This document shows, one piece after another, positions 17,778 to 27,144 of a stretch of 64,000 bases of DNA. Position 1 is the first letter of the stretch. Every line of letters begins with the position of its first letter. Position numbers and translations under genes: made by a program. The DNA is from Streptococcus devriesei DSM 19639 (GTDB lineage: Bacteria > Bacillota > Bacilli > Lactobacillales > Streptococcaceae). Under the pieces are notes generated by a model that did not search any database, was not told the origin of the DNA, and saw nothing but the letters and a program-made list of their open reading frames with translations. The stretch covers positions 570,222 through 634,221 of the forward strand of contig NZ_KE384084.1 of NCBI RefSeq assembly GCF_000423725.1. Reading direction: 5' to 3'.

Positions 17778-17806
17778 ATAAAAAGGAAAGCACTGCAGCT
17801 TTCCTT
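17778..17806 (-). terminator. Terminator of the P-type ATPase gene
   Basis: On the minus strand AAGGAAAGC and GCTTTCCTT form a stem followed by TTTTTAT, just past the end of the ATPase gene. Confidence 0.75.
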
Positions 17807-17830
17807 AAATGGACTTTAGACGCCCAACGT

Positions 17831-20512
17831 TTAAATAGCTTTTTGATCTTGTCCCAATGCCCGCTGAACAGCTTTGACTATTTCAACAATAACCAGCATG
17901 AGCAGGCTTCCGGTAATAACAGCCAGCCACTGAGTAACACTTAAATGTGCTACGTGGAAGAACTTATTGAAGCCCGGAACAACGATGGTAACCATGAGGA
18001 TAATGAAGGCCAAAGGAATGGACCAGTTGAAGAGCTTATTGCGGAAAAGTCCGACCTTAAAGACAGACTGGTAAACAGACTTGACATTATAAGCATGAAC
18101 AAGCTGGATTAAGCCCAAAGTAGCAAAGGCCATCGTTAAGGCATCTTCATGGATATCCCGCATGGCTGAATGTTCCGGATAAAGCAGAGACCATCCGTAG
18201 ACACCAAGTACCAGCAAGGTTTGCAGGAGACCTTGATAAATAATGGCTCCCATAACGCCGCCTGAGAAGAAACTTGATTTGCGCCCGCGCGGCTTATGTT
18301 TCATGACACCGGGCTCAGCAGGTTCAACCCCAAGCGCAATAGCTGGCAGTGTATCAGTTACCAGATTAATCCACAGCAAGTGAACAGGTTCAAGTACATC
18401 CCAGCCAAACAGCGTAGCAAAGAAGATGGTGAAGACTTCGGCCATATTAGCTGACAGCAAGTATTGGATAGATTTTTGGATGTTGGAGAAGACCTTGCGA
18501 CCTTCTTCCACAGCAACGATAATCGTTGCGAAGTTATCATCGGCAAGAACCATGTCAGAAGCACCTTTAGACACTTCCGTACCGGTAATTCCCATACCAA
18601 TACCAATATCAGCTGTCTTCAGAGACGGCGCATCATTAACCCCGTCACCCGTCATGGCAACAACCTTGCCTTCATTTTGCCAAGCCTTGACAATACGAAC
18701 CTTGTGTTCCGGCGAAACACGCGCATAAACAGAGTATTGCTTGAAGACCTTTTGGAAGTCCTCGTCAGAAATCTCATTGAGTTCTGCACCTGTAAATACA
18801 TGGTCAACGCCGTCATCATCAATGATACCCAGACGTTTAGCAATTGCTTCTGCTGTATCTTGGTGATCTCCGGTAATCATAATCGGGCGAATGCCGGCTT
18901 CCTTGGCTACACGAACAGCGTCTGCAGCTTCCGGACGTTCCGGGTCAATCATTCCCACCAAACCTGCAAAAATCAGATTGTTTTCAACAATTTCTGTTTC
19001 CAAAGTCGGAATCTGATCATCGTACTTATAGGCCATCATGAGAACGCGGAGAGCTTGTTTAGCAAGCGATTTGTTGGTTGCAAGAATGGTCTTTTTGTCG
19101 TCTTCAGTAATTGGACGAACTGTTCCGTTTTCCTCAATCTGTGTGATGCGTTTAAGAAGCTGATCAGGCGCTCCTTTTACCGCAATGAGGTACTTGCTTT
19201 GATCTATTTTATGAATAGTTGACATCAGTTTGCGGTCAGAATCAAAGGGCAGTTCTGCCACACGCGGCTCAGCTTTGAGAACATCGCGAATATCAAAATT
19301 ATGATCCAAACCGTACTGCACAAGAGCGGTTTCGGTAGGGTCGCCCAGTAATTTCCCATTGACATCGAGTTTGCTGTCATTGGCAAAATTCATGACCCGC
19401 AGTGCCATATTGTCAGTATCAATATCATCATTGGCATCGACCAGCTGACCGCTGTAGTAAAGCTTTTCAACAGTCATTTGGTTCATGGTCAGCGTACCGG
19501 TCTTATCTGAAGCAATGATTTCAGTTGATCCGAGAGTCTCAACGGCTGGGAGTTTACGCACAATAGACTTGCGTTTAGCCAGCGTCTGAGTGCCCAGAGA
19601 AAGCACAACAGTAACAATCGCCGGAAGGCCTTCAGGAATAGCCGCCACGGCCAAAGCAACCGCAGTCATCAAGCCCTTAAGAGGCGGTTCATGACGGACA
19701 AAGACACCGACAACAAAGGTAATAACTGCAATCGCCACAACCAAATAAGTCAAAACTTTGGAAAGCTGATTGAGGTTTTGTTTCAGCGGTGTGTCTGTTT
19801 CATCTGCATTTGCCAGCATACCTGCAATGTGACCAACTTCGGTATACATCCCAGTATTGGTAACTACACCCATACCACGGCCATAAGTCACATTGGAATT
19901 TTGATAGGCCATGTTTAAACGGTCACCAATTCCAGCATCTTCAGCAATTTCAACTGCCAAATCTTTTTCAACAGGAACAGATTCACCCGTTAGAGCTGCT
20001 TCTTCGATCTTCAGCGAAGCTGCTTCCAGCAGCCGCATATCAGCCGGTACAACATCTCCTGCTTCCAGCAGGACGACATCTCCGGGAACCAATTCTTTAG
20101 AATCAACCTCAGTCACATGCCCGTCACGGCGGACACGTGCCAAAGGACTGGACATTGATTTGAGAGCTTCAATAGCTGCCTCTGCCTGCCCTTCTTGATA
20201 CACCCCAAAGGCTGCATTGAGGACAACAACGACAAGAATAATAACAGCATCTGTCAGACCCTCCATCCCTTCAGTGATTACTGAAAGCACAGCAGCCACA
20301 AGCAAAATGATAATCATTAAGTCTTTGAATTGGTCAAGGAACTTAGCGAATATTGAACGCTTTTCATCCTCATCCAATTCATTGTGGCCGTAGTCAGCCA
20401 GACGCTGTTTAGCCTCGGCAGTTGTCAGACCTTTTTTAGAGGTCTCCAAACTGGATAAGACAGCTTTTTCGTCTTGGACATAGAAAGCTTCTTTTCTTTG
20501 TTCTTTCGGCAA
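17831..20512 (-). CDS. P2-type cation-transporting ATPase (Mn/Ca exporter type)
   Basis: The product has 893 residues with a cation ATPase N-domain, TGES loop, SDKTGTLTMNQ phosphorylation site (Asp near 337), TGD and GDGVNDAP motifs, and about ten membrane segments. It is of the P2A calcium/manganese pump type. The start is a TTG codon (MPKEQRKEAF) preceded by GAAGGAG; homologues I recall start at the same point. A yybP-ykoY-type riboswitch sits in its leader, which is known to control Mn2+ exporters (S. pneumoniae MgtA, L. lactis YoaB). That supports Mn2+ or Ca2+ efflux. An annotation as a generic calcium pump is possible. Confidence 0.9.
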   Translation of the reverse strand: MPKEQRKEAFYVQDEKAVLSSLETSKKGLTTAEAKQRLADYGHNELDEDEKRSIFAKFLDQFKDLMIIILLVAAVLSVITEGMEGLTDAVIILVVVVLNAAFGVYQEGQAEAAIEALKSMSSPLARVRRDGHVTEVDSKELVPGDVVLLEAGDVVPADMRLLEAASLKIEEAALTGESVPVEKDLAVEIAEDAGIGDRLNMAYQNSNVTYGRGMGVVTNTGMYTEVGHIAGMLANADETDTPLKQNLNQLSKVLTYLVVAIAVITFVVGVFVRHEPPLKGLMTAVALAVAAIPEGLPAIVTVVLSLGTQTLAKRKSIVRKLPAVETLGSTEIIASDKTGTLTMNQMTVEKLYYSGQLVDANDDIDTDNMALRVMNFANDSKLDVNGKLLGDPTETALVQYGLDHNFDIRDVLKAEPRVAELPFDSDRKLMSTIHKIDQSKYLIAVKGAPDQLLKRITQIEENGTVRPITEDDKKTILATNKSLAKQALRVLMMAYKYDDQIPTLETEIVENNLIFAGLVGMIDPERPEAADAVRVAKEAGIRPIMITGDHQDTAEAIAKRLGIIDDDGVDHVFTGAELNEISDEDFQKVFKQYSVYARVSPEHKVRIVKAWQNEGKVVAMTGDGVNDAPSLKTADIGIGMGITGTEVSKGASDMVLADDNFATIIVAVEEGRKVFSNIQKSIQYLLSANMAEVFTIFFATLFGWDVLEPVHLLWINLVTDTLPAIALGVEPAEPGVMKHKPRGRKSSFFSGGVMGAIIYQGLLQTLLVLGVYGWSLLYPEHSAMRDIHEDALTMAFATLGLIQLVHAYNVKSVYQSVFKVGLFRNKLFNWSIPLAFIILMVTIVVPGFNKFFHVAHLSVTQWLAVITGSLLMLVIVEIVKAVQRALGQDQKAI

Positions 20513-20534
20513 AATATTTCTCCTTCTCGGTCTT

Positions 20535-20571
20535 TAAAAGAAAAAGACCTGTTTATTTGATAAACAAGTCT
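20535..20571 (-). terminator. Riboswitch expression-platform terminator
   Basis: On the minus strand GACTTGTTTA and TAAACAGGTC form a stem followed by a T-rich run, between the aptamer and the ATPase gene. Metal binding would decide whether it forms. Confidence 0.75.
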
Positions 20572-20572
20572 C

Positions 20573-20650
20573 GCTATTTAATATGTTGCCGGAAAACAGT
20601 TTCGGATTGACGACAACATCACGGCAAAACCGCTAGCTACTCCCTTGATA
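20573..20650 (-). promoter_or_regulatory. yybP-ykoY manganese riboswitch
   Basis: The minus-strand leader carries GGGAGTAGC, a GTTGTCGTCAAT segment and a TTCCGGCAACAT segment, the signature of the yybP-ykoY aptamer. It is placed between a clear promoter and a terminator hairpin just before the cation ATPase gene. Mn2+ binding is known to allow read-through in this family. Confidence 0.85.
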
Positions 20651-20656
20651 ACTTTC

Positions 20657-20684
20657 ATTATACCATAAATAAAAGCCTTTTCAA
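20657..20684 (-). promoter_or_regulatory. Promoter of the P-type ATPase
   Basis: On the minus strand TTGAAA (20684-20679) and TATAAT (20662-20657) are separated by 16 bases. Transcription would begin just before the riboswitch aptamer. Confidence 0.7.
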
Positions 20685-20831
20685 TATTTAAAAAAATAAA
20701 AACGTTTTATTTCAGCAGATTTAAGAAAGTCAAATCTTTTCATTTTTTAACACCTTCACCTGAAGTTGGGTTGTAAACAGCGTCTGCTTCTCTTTTTTCT
20801 CTCTAATAAATGAACTCAGAGCAGCGTTTTT

Positions 20832-21224
20832 CTAATACCATTTCAATTCCAGCTGATACTCAGCAAAAACGGCTTGCGACTCTGGGTCTTGATCTTTCAA
20901 TACATAATCAATCCGGATAGACTGCTGGGTTTGATCCATTCTAAATAGACTGGTTTCTGTGACAAAGTGCTGAACTCCCATAGGAGTAGGCAGGCTGACC
21001 AGTGCCCTCTTGTCTTTATGAAAACGCATGACGGACTTAGGACTTGAAAAACGGGTCATGACAAGTTCTTCGTCACTGCACTTGATGATGACTTTTTCAT
21101 CTTCTTCATTAACAAATACCAAGTAATGAAAGCCATTTTTTTCTGTCACATCAACAGGATAAGACTCTTCAATGACTTCAATGTCACCGTCCAAATCAAT
21201 TTCATTTCGTAAATGAAGCTGCAT
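20832..21224 (-). CDS. DUF1934 domain protein (YwiB-like)
   Basis: The product has 130 residues with the beta-barrel pattern of DUF1934, a lipocalin-like fold seen in YwiB of Bacillus. The function is unknown. I chose the ATG at 21224 because an AGGAG site lies 7 bases upstream; an in-frame ATG at 21254 exists but lacks a good site. The gene is downstream of the TSUP transporter on the same strand and may share its transcript. Confidence 0.75.
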   Translation of the reverse strand: MQLHLRNEIDLDGDIEVIEESYPVDVTEKNGFHYLVFVNEEDEKVIIKCSDEELVMTRFSSPKSVMRFHKDKRALVSLPTPMGVQHFVTETSLFRMDQTQQSIRIDYVLKDQDPESQAVFAEYQLELKWY

Positions 21225-21269
21225 ACTGTCTCCTATCTTTTGACTTTCTTTCATTGCTTTTTTGCCAGC

Positions 21270-22148
21270 TTATCTTTTGATAATGGAAGAGCGCAGCAGG
21301 GTTCCCCCGGTAAACAGAGCAATGAAAATAACCAGAACCTTAAGATTATTAATATCTAAGCTGCTGAGGAAAAAGGCTGCGGTCAAAACGCCGAGAATTC
21401 CGCCTATAATAATTCCCAGTGTTCCCGGCCAATGCACGCGGTCAGACTTGATGAACTCTAAGGAACTGGCAGTCAGAATCATCGCCGCATCCAGCATCAT
21501 CACCGGCAGAGCAATGGAAGGGTTGATTCCCATTAACGAAAAGAAAATCAGCTCGGGCGCATAGTTGCCAAGACCCATAGTCATCAGCATACCGATGACA
21601 AAGTCAAAGATAATCCCCACCAGAAGCCAGATACCTGTTAAACCGCGGACATCAGATGAGATGCCGGCTCCCGGATTAGTCAGCATCCGGTAGACCATCA
21701 CCAAAGCCGCAATAATCAGCAGAATCCCCAGCACACGCTGTACCTGCCGGGTATTCCAGTTTTTGGTAATACGGCTGCCAACAAAGGCGCCGGTAAAGGA
21801 AGCTGCAGCCATACAGACCAACGTTGTAATATCGACCTTGACAATCGTTACAAAACAAAGTGCCTCTACCAAAACAGGGATCACATGAGCCGTTGACATG
21901 GTGGCTGGTATTTGTCGGTCGTCTTCGACTAATTTTGTTGCTTTAAACAGAGTTGTTGTCGTAGCAAAGGTACCGATTCCCAAAGTATCAAGAAGATCAG
22001 TCAGATAGCCAATCCAAAAGCCTGTTAAAAATTTCTCTTTTAAATTAATTCGATGTTTTTTGGCATGTAATAAAATAGTTCCCATAATTCCGATAATCAG
22101 GGTAAACAGGAGCAGCTGAATGACATGCAGTATTAAATTGTTTGTCAT
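21270..22148 (-). CDS. TSUP (TauE/SafE) family membrane transporter
   Basis: The product has 292 residues and is hydrophobic, with about eight membrane segments in two repeats, typical of the sulfite exporter TauE/SafE family. Members export or import sulfur-containing anions or related substrates; the substrate here is unknown. The start lacks a ribosome site. A TATAAT element ends 6 bases before the ATG. It is divergent from the HD-hydrolase gene. Confidence 0.85.
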   Translation of the reverse strand: MTNNLILHVIQLLLFTLIIGIMGTILLHAKKHRINLKEKFLTGFWIGYLTDLLDTLGIGTFATTTTLFKATKLVEDDRQIPATMSTAHVIPVLVEALCFVTIVKVDITTLVCMAAASFTGAFVGSRITKNWNTRQVQRVLGILLIIAALVMVYRMLTNPGAGISSDVRGLTGIWLLVGIIFDFVIGMLMTMGLGNYAPELIFFSLMGINPSIALPVMMLDAAMILTASSLEFIKSDRVHWPGTLGIIIGGILGVLTAAFFLSSLDINNLKVLVIFIALFTGGTLLRSSIIKR

Positions 22149-22154
22149 TCATTC

Positions 22155-22183
22155 ATTATAATGCAAATTGAGAAATCCGTAAA
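22155..22183 (-). promoter_or_regulatory. Promoter abutting TSUP transporter start (leaderless candidate)
   Basis: On the minus strand TTTACG (22183-22178), 17 bases, then TATAAT (22160-22155). Six bases then precede the ATG at 22148. Confidence 0.6.
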
Positions 22184-22242
22184 TACAAAAAGAAATTTTT
22201 TCTATTGCTGATACCCAGAAAACAGGCATTCTAAACAATTTT

Positions 22243-22251
22243 TGTTATAAT
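22243..22251 (+). promoter_or_regulatory. Extended -10 abutting HD hydrolase start (leaderless candidate)
   Basis: TGT-TATAAT ends 6 bases before the ATG at 22258. No Shine-Dalgarno sequence is present. It is back-to-back with the TSUP promoter. Confidence 0.6.
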
Positions 22252-22257
22252 GGAAGT

Positions 22258-23568
22258 ATGAATGAAAAAGTATTTCGCGATCCTGTTCATAATTATATTC
22301 CTGTCGAAGACGAGGTCATTTATGATCTCATCAACAGCAAAGAATTTCAACGGCTGCGCCGCATCAAACAGCTCGGTTCTTCCAGCTTTACTTTCCACGG
22401 TGCCGAACACAGCCGTTTTTCGCATTGTCTGGGAGTTTATTATCTGGCCAGACGCGTCACGAATATTTTTGACAAGAAATATCCTGAGACCTGGGATAAG
22501 GGTGAATCGCTCTTGACCATGACGGCGGCCCTTCTTCATGATATTGGCCACGGGGCTTATTCGCATACCTTTGAAAGACTTTTTGACACCGATCACGAAG
22601 CCATTACCCAGCAGATTATATTGAGTCCGGAAACAGAAATCAACCATATTTTACGTGGTGTTTCCCTTGATTTTCCTGATAAGGTGGCCAGTGTTATCAA
22701 CCACACCTACCCGAATAAACAGGTAGAGCAGCTGATTTCCAGTCAAATTGATGTTGACCGTATGGATTATTTACTGCGGGATTCCTACTTTACCGGTGCC
22801 AGTTACGGTGCCTTTGATTTGACCCGAATCCTGCGGGTTATCCGGCCGATGGAAAATGGTATTGCCTTTTCAAGAGACGGCATGCACGCTGTTGAAGATT
22901 ACATCATCAGCCGTTACCAGATGTATATGCAGGTTTACTTTCATCCGGCCAGCCGAGCTATGGAAGTGCTGCTGCAAAATCTCCTCAAGCGCGCTAAATA
23001 TCTCTATCCGAGAGAAAAAGAATTCTTTACTATCACATCGCCCCATCTCGTTCCTTTTTTTGAAAATACCGTTACTCTGGAGGACTACCTCAGCTTGGAT
23101 GACGGCGTTATGAACACTTATTTTCAGACCTGGATGAACAGCGGTGATAAGATCTTGGCCGATCTGGCCGGCCGCTTTGTTAATCGCAAGGTCTTCAAAT
23201 CCATTACTTTTGATGAGGACAAGCTGTCTGAACTGGATAAACTGAGAAACATTGTCCGCTCACTTGGTTTTGATCCCGATTACTACACTGCCGTCCACCT
23301 TAATTTTGATCTGCCTTATGATGTTTACAAGCCGGATGTCAAAAATCCACGGACCCAAATTGAAATGCTGCAGGAAGACGGATCCATTGCCGAGCTGTCA
23401 ACGCTGTCTCCGCTTGTTCGTACCCTGTCGGGGACAATACACGGTGATCGGCGCTTCTATTTCCCAAAAGAGATGCTGATCAAAGATGATTTGTTTGCCG
23501 AAGCCAAAGAAACCTTTGCCAGCTACATCAAAAACAAGCACCTGACCATACCTGACAGACCAAACTAG
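22258..23568 (+). CDS. HD-domain phosphohydrolase (YwfO-like)
   Basis: The product has 436 residues. HSRFSHCLG and LLHDIGHGAYSH supply the metal-binding HD motif, and DVDRMDYLLRD gives the later Asp. It resembles the dGTPase/SAMHD1-like proteins of Firmicutes (YwfO), which hydrolyse nucleotides; the exact substrate is not settled here. The gene has no visible ribosome site and a TATAAT ends 6 bases before its ATG. Confidence 0.88.
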   Translation: MNEKVFRDPVHNYIPVEDEVIYDLINSKEFQRLRRIKQLGSSSFTFHGAEHSRFSHCLGVYYLARRVTNIFDKKYPETWDKGESLLTMTAALLHDIGHGAYSHTFERLFDTDHEAITQQIILSPETEINHILRGVSLDFPDKVASVINHTYPNKQVEQLISSQIDVDRMDYLLRDSYFTGASYGAFDLTRILRVIRPMENGIAFSRDGMHAVEDYIISRYQMYMQVYFHPASRAMEVLLQNLLKRAKYLYPREKEFFTITSPHLVPFFENTVTLEDYLSLDDGVMNTYFQTWMNSGDKILADLAGRFVNRKVFKSITFDEDKLSELDKLRNIVRSLGFDPDYYTAVHLNFDLPYDVYKPDVKNPRTQIEMLQEDGSIAELSTLSPLVRTLSGTIHGDRRFYFPKEMLIKDDLFAEAKETFASYIKNKHLTIPDRPN

Positions 23569-23606
23569 CCGAAAGCTTTCGCTTCCCTTACACTTTGCTG
23601 CCAGTT

Positions 23607-23638
23607 TAAACAGATAAAGCCAGCGGTGTCTGTTTTTT
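23607..23638 (+). terminator. Intrinsic terminator after HD hydrolase
   Basis: AAACAGA pairs with TCTGTTT and is followed by a T-run, before the HAD phosphatase gene. Confidence 0.6.
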
Positions 23639-23739
23639 CTTGTCCATCCTGAAGATTAATTCTTCTCATCAGCATGACAAAAAGCGTGATTTTTAGTAAG
23701 ATAGTCTGTAGAAATTGTATTTAGAAATTAGGAAAACTT

Positions 23740-24549
23740 ATGTCAATTAAATTAGTTGCTGTTGATATTGACGGCACCCTGCTTAATAACAAACAAGAAG
23801 TGACACCGGAGGTCTTTTCAGCCATTCAGGACGCTAAGAAAAAAGGGGTCAAAATTGTTATCGCTACCGGCCGTCCTATCGCCGGTGTCACAGGACTTTT
23901 AGAAGAACTCAATCTCAGAAACCAAGGCGATTACGTTATTACCTTTAACGGCGGTTTGGTACAGGATACGACTACAGGTGAGGTTTTGGTCAAAGAACCT
24001 CTGGCTTATGAGGACTATCTTGATATTGAGCTGCTCAGCCGTAAATTAGGCGTACACATGCATGCTATCACCAAAGAAGGCATCTATACAGCCAACCGCA
24101 ATATCGGCAAATATACTGTCCGTGAGGCCAGCTTGGTCAATATGCCGGTCTATTACCGTACGCCTGAAGAGATGACTGACAAAGAAATTGTCAAAATCAT
24201 GATGATTGATGAGCCTGATGTTTTAGCCGCAGCCATTGCCAAGATTCCGGCCAGCTTTTACCAGCATTATACCATCGTTAAATCACGTCCTTTTTACTTA
24301 GAATTTATGAATAAAAAGGTCAGCAAGGGAACTGCTGTCAATCAATTAGCACAAAAACTGGGGCTCAGCAAAGATGAAACCATGGCAATCGGTGATGAAG
24401 AAAATGACCGCCCCATGCTTGAAGCTGTTGGTAACCCTGTTGTTATGGAAAATGGTATCCCTGAACTTAAAAAAATAGCTAAGTATATCACTAAATCAAA
24501 TAACGAAAGCGGCGTTGCCTACGCCCTTAGAGAGTGGGTTTTAAACTAA
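23740..24549 (+). CDS. HAD-superfamily sugar phosphatase (Cof type)
   Basis: The product has 269 residues with the HAD motifs DIDGTLLN (nucleophile Asp9), ATGRP and GDEENDRPML, and a C2 cap in the middle. This matches the Cof-type HAD-IIB group that dephosphorylates sugar phosphates or flavin precursors. The exact substrate is unknown. Its TAA overlaps the ATG of murM, so the three genes form an operon. Confidence 0.92.
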   Translation: MSIKLVAVDIDGTLLNNKQEVTPEVFSAIQDAKKKGVKIVIATGRPIAGVTGLLEELNLRNQGDYVITFNGGLVQDTTTGEVLVKEPLAYEDYLDIELLSRKLGVHMHAITKEGIYTANRNIGKYTVREASLVNMPVYYRTPEEMTDKEIVKIMMIDEPDVLAAAIAKIPASFYQHYTIVKSRPFYLEFMNKKVSKGTAVNQLAQKLGLSKDETMAIGDEENDRPMLEAVGNPVVMENGIPELKKIAKYITKSNNESGVAYALREWVLN

Positions 24550-25763
24550 TGTACACTTATAAAATCGGTATCCCGGCTGAAGAACATGACCGTTTTGTTC
24601 AGGAGAGCCCGCAGACTAACTTGCTGCAAAGTGCCAGCTGGGCCCATGTTAAAGATAACTGGAAAAGCGAGCGCATCGGTTTTTACGAAGACGGTAAACT
24701 TCTATCTGCTGCTGCTATCCTCATCAAGCCTTTGCCCATGGGCATGTCCATGCTTTACATCCCCCGCGGACCGATTATGGACTATGAGGACACGGCATTG
24801 CTGAGCTTTGTATTAAGCTCCCTGAAAAAATACGCTAAAACTAAGCGGGCTCTTTTTATCAAGTTTGATCCTTTTATTTTGCTGAATCATCATCCTGTTG
24901 ATGAAGAGCCTGTCAGCAATCCTCAGGCTCAGGGTATTATCAAAAATCTTGAAAAACTGGGCTGTGAGTGGCTGGGACAGACAGCTGATATGGGAGAGAC
25001 CATTCAGCCGCGCTTTCAGGCCAATATCTATGCCAAAGATTTTGCTGAGAGCAATCTGTCCAAAAAAATCCGCCAGTCTATTCGCACGGCCAAAAATAAA
25101 GGGGTTGCCATCCAGTTCGGCGATTATGACCTTTTGGAAGACTTTGCCTTTCTTATGAAAAAAACGGAAGACCGCAAAAGTATCCACCTCAGAGGAATTG
25201 ACTACTATAAAAAGCTTCTGGACACCTACCCCAACCAGTCTTACATTACCTTAGCAACACTGGATCTAAAAGAGCGTCTAAACGAGCTGGAAGACCAAAA
25301 GAACAAGGCTGAGCAGACCCTAGCCAATTATGGTGACAAGGTTAAGCCCGGCAAGGTTGAAAATACCAAAAAAGAAATCGAGCGTTTAGCAGATGAGACA
25401 GCTTTCTTGAAAGAGCAATTAAAGGATGGTAAGGACAGGGTTCCGCTGTCCGGCACCCTGTCTCTTGAATTCGGCGGTACTTCTGAAAATGTCTATGCCG
25501 GCATGGATGAAACCTTCCGCCGCTATCAGGCAGCTATCTACACTTGGTTTTCAACTGCCCAGCATGCCTTTGAAAGAGGCAATGACTGGCAGAACATGGG
25601 CGGTATCGAAAACGACCTCTCCGGCGGACTGTACAGTTTCAAGTCAAAATTCAAACCTGAAATTGAGGAGTTTATCGGTGAGTTTAATTTACCGGTCAGT
25701 CCTCTCTATAAATTAGCTAATGCTGCCTATACACTGCGCAAAAAACGAAGGAGCAAGCACTGA
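24549..25763 (+). CDS. murM: Peptidoglycan branch-forming aminoacyltransferase MurM-like
   Basis: The product has 404 residues of the FemABX family. It has the two GNAT-like lobes, with a coiled-coil arm (about 240-290) between the parts of lobe two. It adds the first amino acid of the peptidoglycan cross-bridge using aminoacyl-tRNA, acting on lipid II at the membrane. The ATG at 24549 overlaps the previous stop; the upstream in-frame ATG at 24534 lies within the HAD gene. It is followed directly by murN. Confidence 0.9.
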   Translation: MYTYKIGIPAEEHDRFVQESPQTNLLQSASWAHVKDNWKSERIGFYEDGKLLSAAAILIKPLPMGMSMLYIPRGPIMDYEDTALLSFVLSSLKKYAKTKRALFIKFDPFILLNHHPVDEEPVSNPQAQGIIKNLEKLGCEWLGQTADMGETIQPRFQANIYAKDFAESNLSKKIRQSIRTAKNKGVAIQFGDYDLLEDFAFLMKKTEDRKSIHLRGIDYYKKLLDTYPNQSYITLATLDLKERLNELEDQKNKAEQTLANYGDKVKPGKVENTKKEIERLADETAFLKEQLKDGKDRVPLSGTLSLEFGGTSENVYAGMDETFRRYQAAIYTWFSTAQHAFERGNDWQNMGGIENDLSGGLYSFKSKFKPEIEEFIGEFNLPVSPLYKLANAAYTLRKKRRSKH

Positions 25764-26995
25764 TGTCCTTACAAAGCATTTCAAAAGATGAATTTGCAGA
25801 CCATATTCAACAAGCCCAGCAAAAATCGTTCATGCAGACCTTGGAAATGGCTGAGCTTCTTGCTAAAAGAGGCTATGATATTGACTATATCGCCTGGAAA
25901 GAGCAGGAAAACATTGAAATCTCTGCTATTTTATACAGCATGCCCATGACCGGCGGCCGTTATTTTGAAATTAACTGCGGTCCTGTCATCACTGCTCATG
26001 ACCATCTGAGTGATTTTTACCGAGATTTAAAAGATTATGTCAAAAAAAGAGGTGCTTTAGAGTTCCTCATCAAACCCTATGATACCTATCAAAGTTTCGA
26101 CAGCAACGGCCAGGCAACAGAAGCTGAGAAAAAAGAACTCATCACGCAACTAACTGACCTTGGCTATGATTTTGACGGACTTCAGACAGGCTATCCCGGC
26201 GGTGAAGGCAACTGGCACTATGTCAAAGATTTATCAGGTCTAAGTGAACAGACCCTCCTCAAATCCTTCAGCAAAAAGGGACGCCCCTTAGTCAAAAAAG
26301 CTAAGACTTTCGGTACCAAACTTCGAAAATTAAAGCGTGAGGAGCTCCACCTCTTTAAGGACATCACTTCTGCCACCTCTGATCGCCGCGACTACACAGA
26401 TAAGGAGCTGAGCTACTATCAGGACTTCTATGACAGTTTTGGCGATCAGGCTGAATTCATGGTGGCCAGTCTTAATTTTCAAGACTACTTTGACCATCTC
26501 CAGCAAAGTCAAGATAAATTAGGAACCAAAATAGCTAAGCTCAAGGCTGACCTTGAAAAAAATCCTCACTCCGAGAAAAAGCACAATCAGCTGCGTGAAT
26601 TCTCCAGTCAATTTGACACCTTCACAACCCGCAAAAAAGAAGCTCAGGAACTTCTTGATAAGTATGGCGATGAAGATGTTATTCTAGCCGGCAGCCTCTT
26701 TGTCTACACTCCTCAGGAAGCGGTCTACCTCTTTTCAGGATCTTATCCGGAATTTAATAAATTTTATGCTCCTGCACTTCTGCAGGAACACGTCATGCTG
26801 GAAGCTCTTAAACGCGGTATCACCTTCTATAACCTTTTAGGTATTATGGGAATTTTTGACGGTTCTGACGGTGTCCTGCGATTTAAACAGAATTTCAACG
26901 GCTACATCGTCCGTAAGATGGGAACTTTTCGCTACTATCCAAAACCGCTGAAATATAAGATCTTAAACACAATCAAAAAAATCTTAAGACGATAA
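25763..26995 (+). CDS. murN: Peptidoglycan branch-forming aminoacyltransferase MurN-like
   Basis: The product has 410 residues and is a second FemABX protein with the same lobe and coiled-coil plan as MurM (coiled region about 240-300). It should add the second cross-bridge residue. An AAGGAG site lies just before the ATG, which overlaps the murM stop. The pair lies next to tpiA and tuf as in the mutans group. Confidence 0.9.
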   Translation: MSLQSISKDEFADHIQQAQQKSFMQTLEMAELLAKRGYDIDYIAWKEQENIEISAILYSMPMTGGRYFEINCGPVITAHDHLSDFYRDLKDYVKKRGALEFLIKPYDTYQSFDSNGQATEAEKKELITQLTDLGYDFDGLQTGYPGGEGNWHYVKDLSGLSEQTLLKSFSKKGRPLVKKAKTFGTKLRKLKREELHLFKDITSATSDRRDYTDKELSYYQDFYDSFGDQAEFMVASLNFQDYFDHLQQSQDKLGTKIAKLKADLEKNPHSEKKHNQLREFSSQFDTFTTRKKEAQELLDKYGDEDVILAGSLFVYTPQEAVYLFSGSYPEFNKFYAPALLQEHVMLEALKRGITFYNLLGIMGIFDGSDGVLRFKQNFNGYIVRKMGTFRYYPKPLKYKILNTIKKILRR

Positions 26996-27046
26996 AAAAT
27001 GGAGCCAAGTACGCTCTTGAGAGGTGTACTTGACCCCATTTTTTTA
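26994..27046 (+). terminator. Intrinsic terminator after murN
   Basis: A long stem (AAAAATGG and CCATTTTTTT at the base, with CAAGTAC and GTACTTG inside) ends in a T-run. Confidence 0.75.
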
Positions 27047-27092
27047 AGTTTGATGAGAAAAAGCATCAGTGCAAAGTCCGCTTTTCTATATT

Positions 27093-27121
27093 AAAAAAAC
27101 AGCTCCTTGAAGCTGTTTTTT
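27093..27121 (-). terminator. Intrinsic terminator after tpiA
   Basis: On the minus strand AAAAAACAGCT and AGCTGTTTTTTT form the stem and T-run, 24 bases past the tpiA stop. Confidence 0.8.
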
Positions 27122-27144
27122 AGATTAACGAATTTAATCAAAGC

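Noticed and set aside
18464-19222. 252-codon reading frame opposite the P-type ATPase gene
   Set aside because: It is an antisense shadow of a conserved coding region; it has no ribosome site and no family-like sequence.
23570-23581. CGAAAGCTTTCG palindrome just past the HD hydrolase
   Set aside because: It is short, has no T-run and no partner copies; a chance palindrome is as likely.
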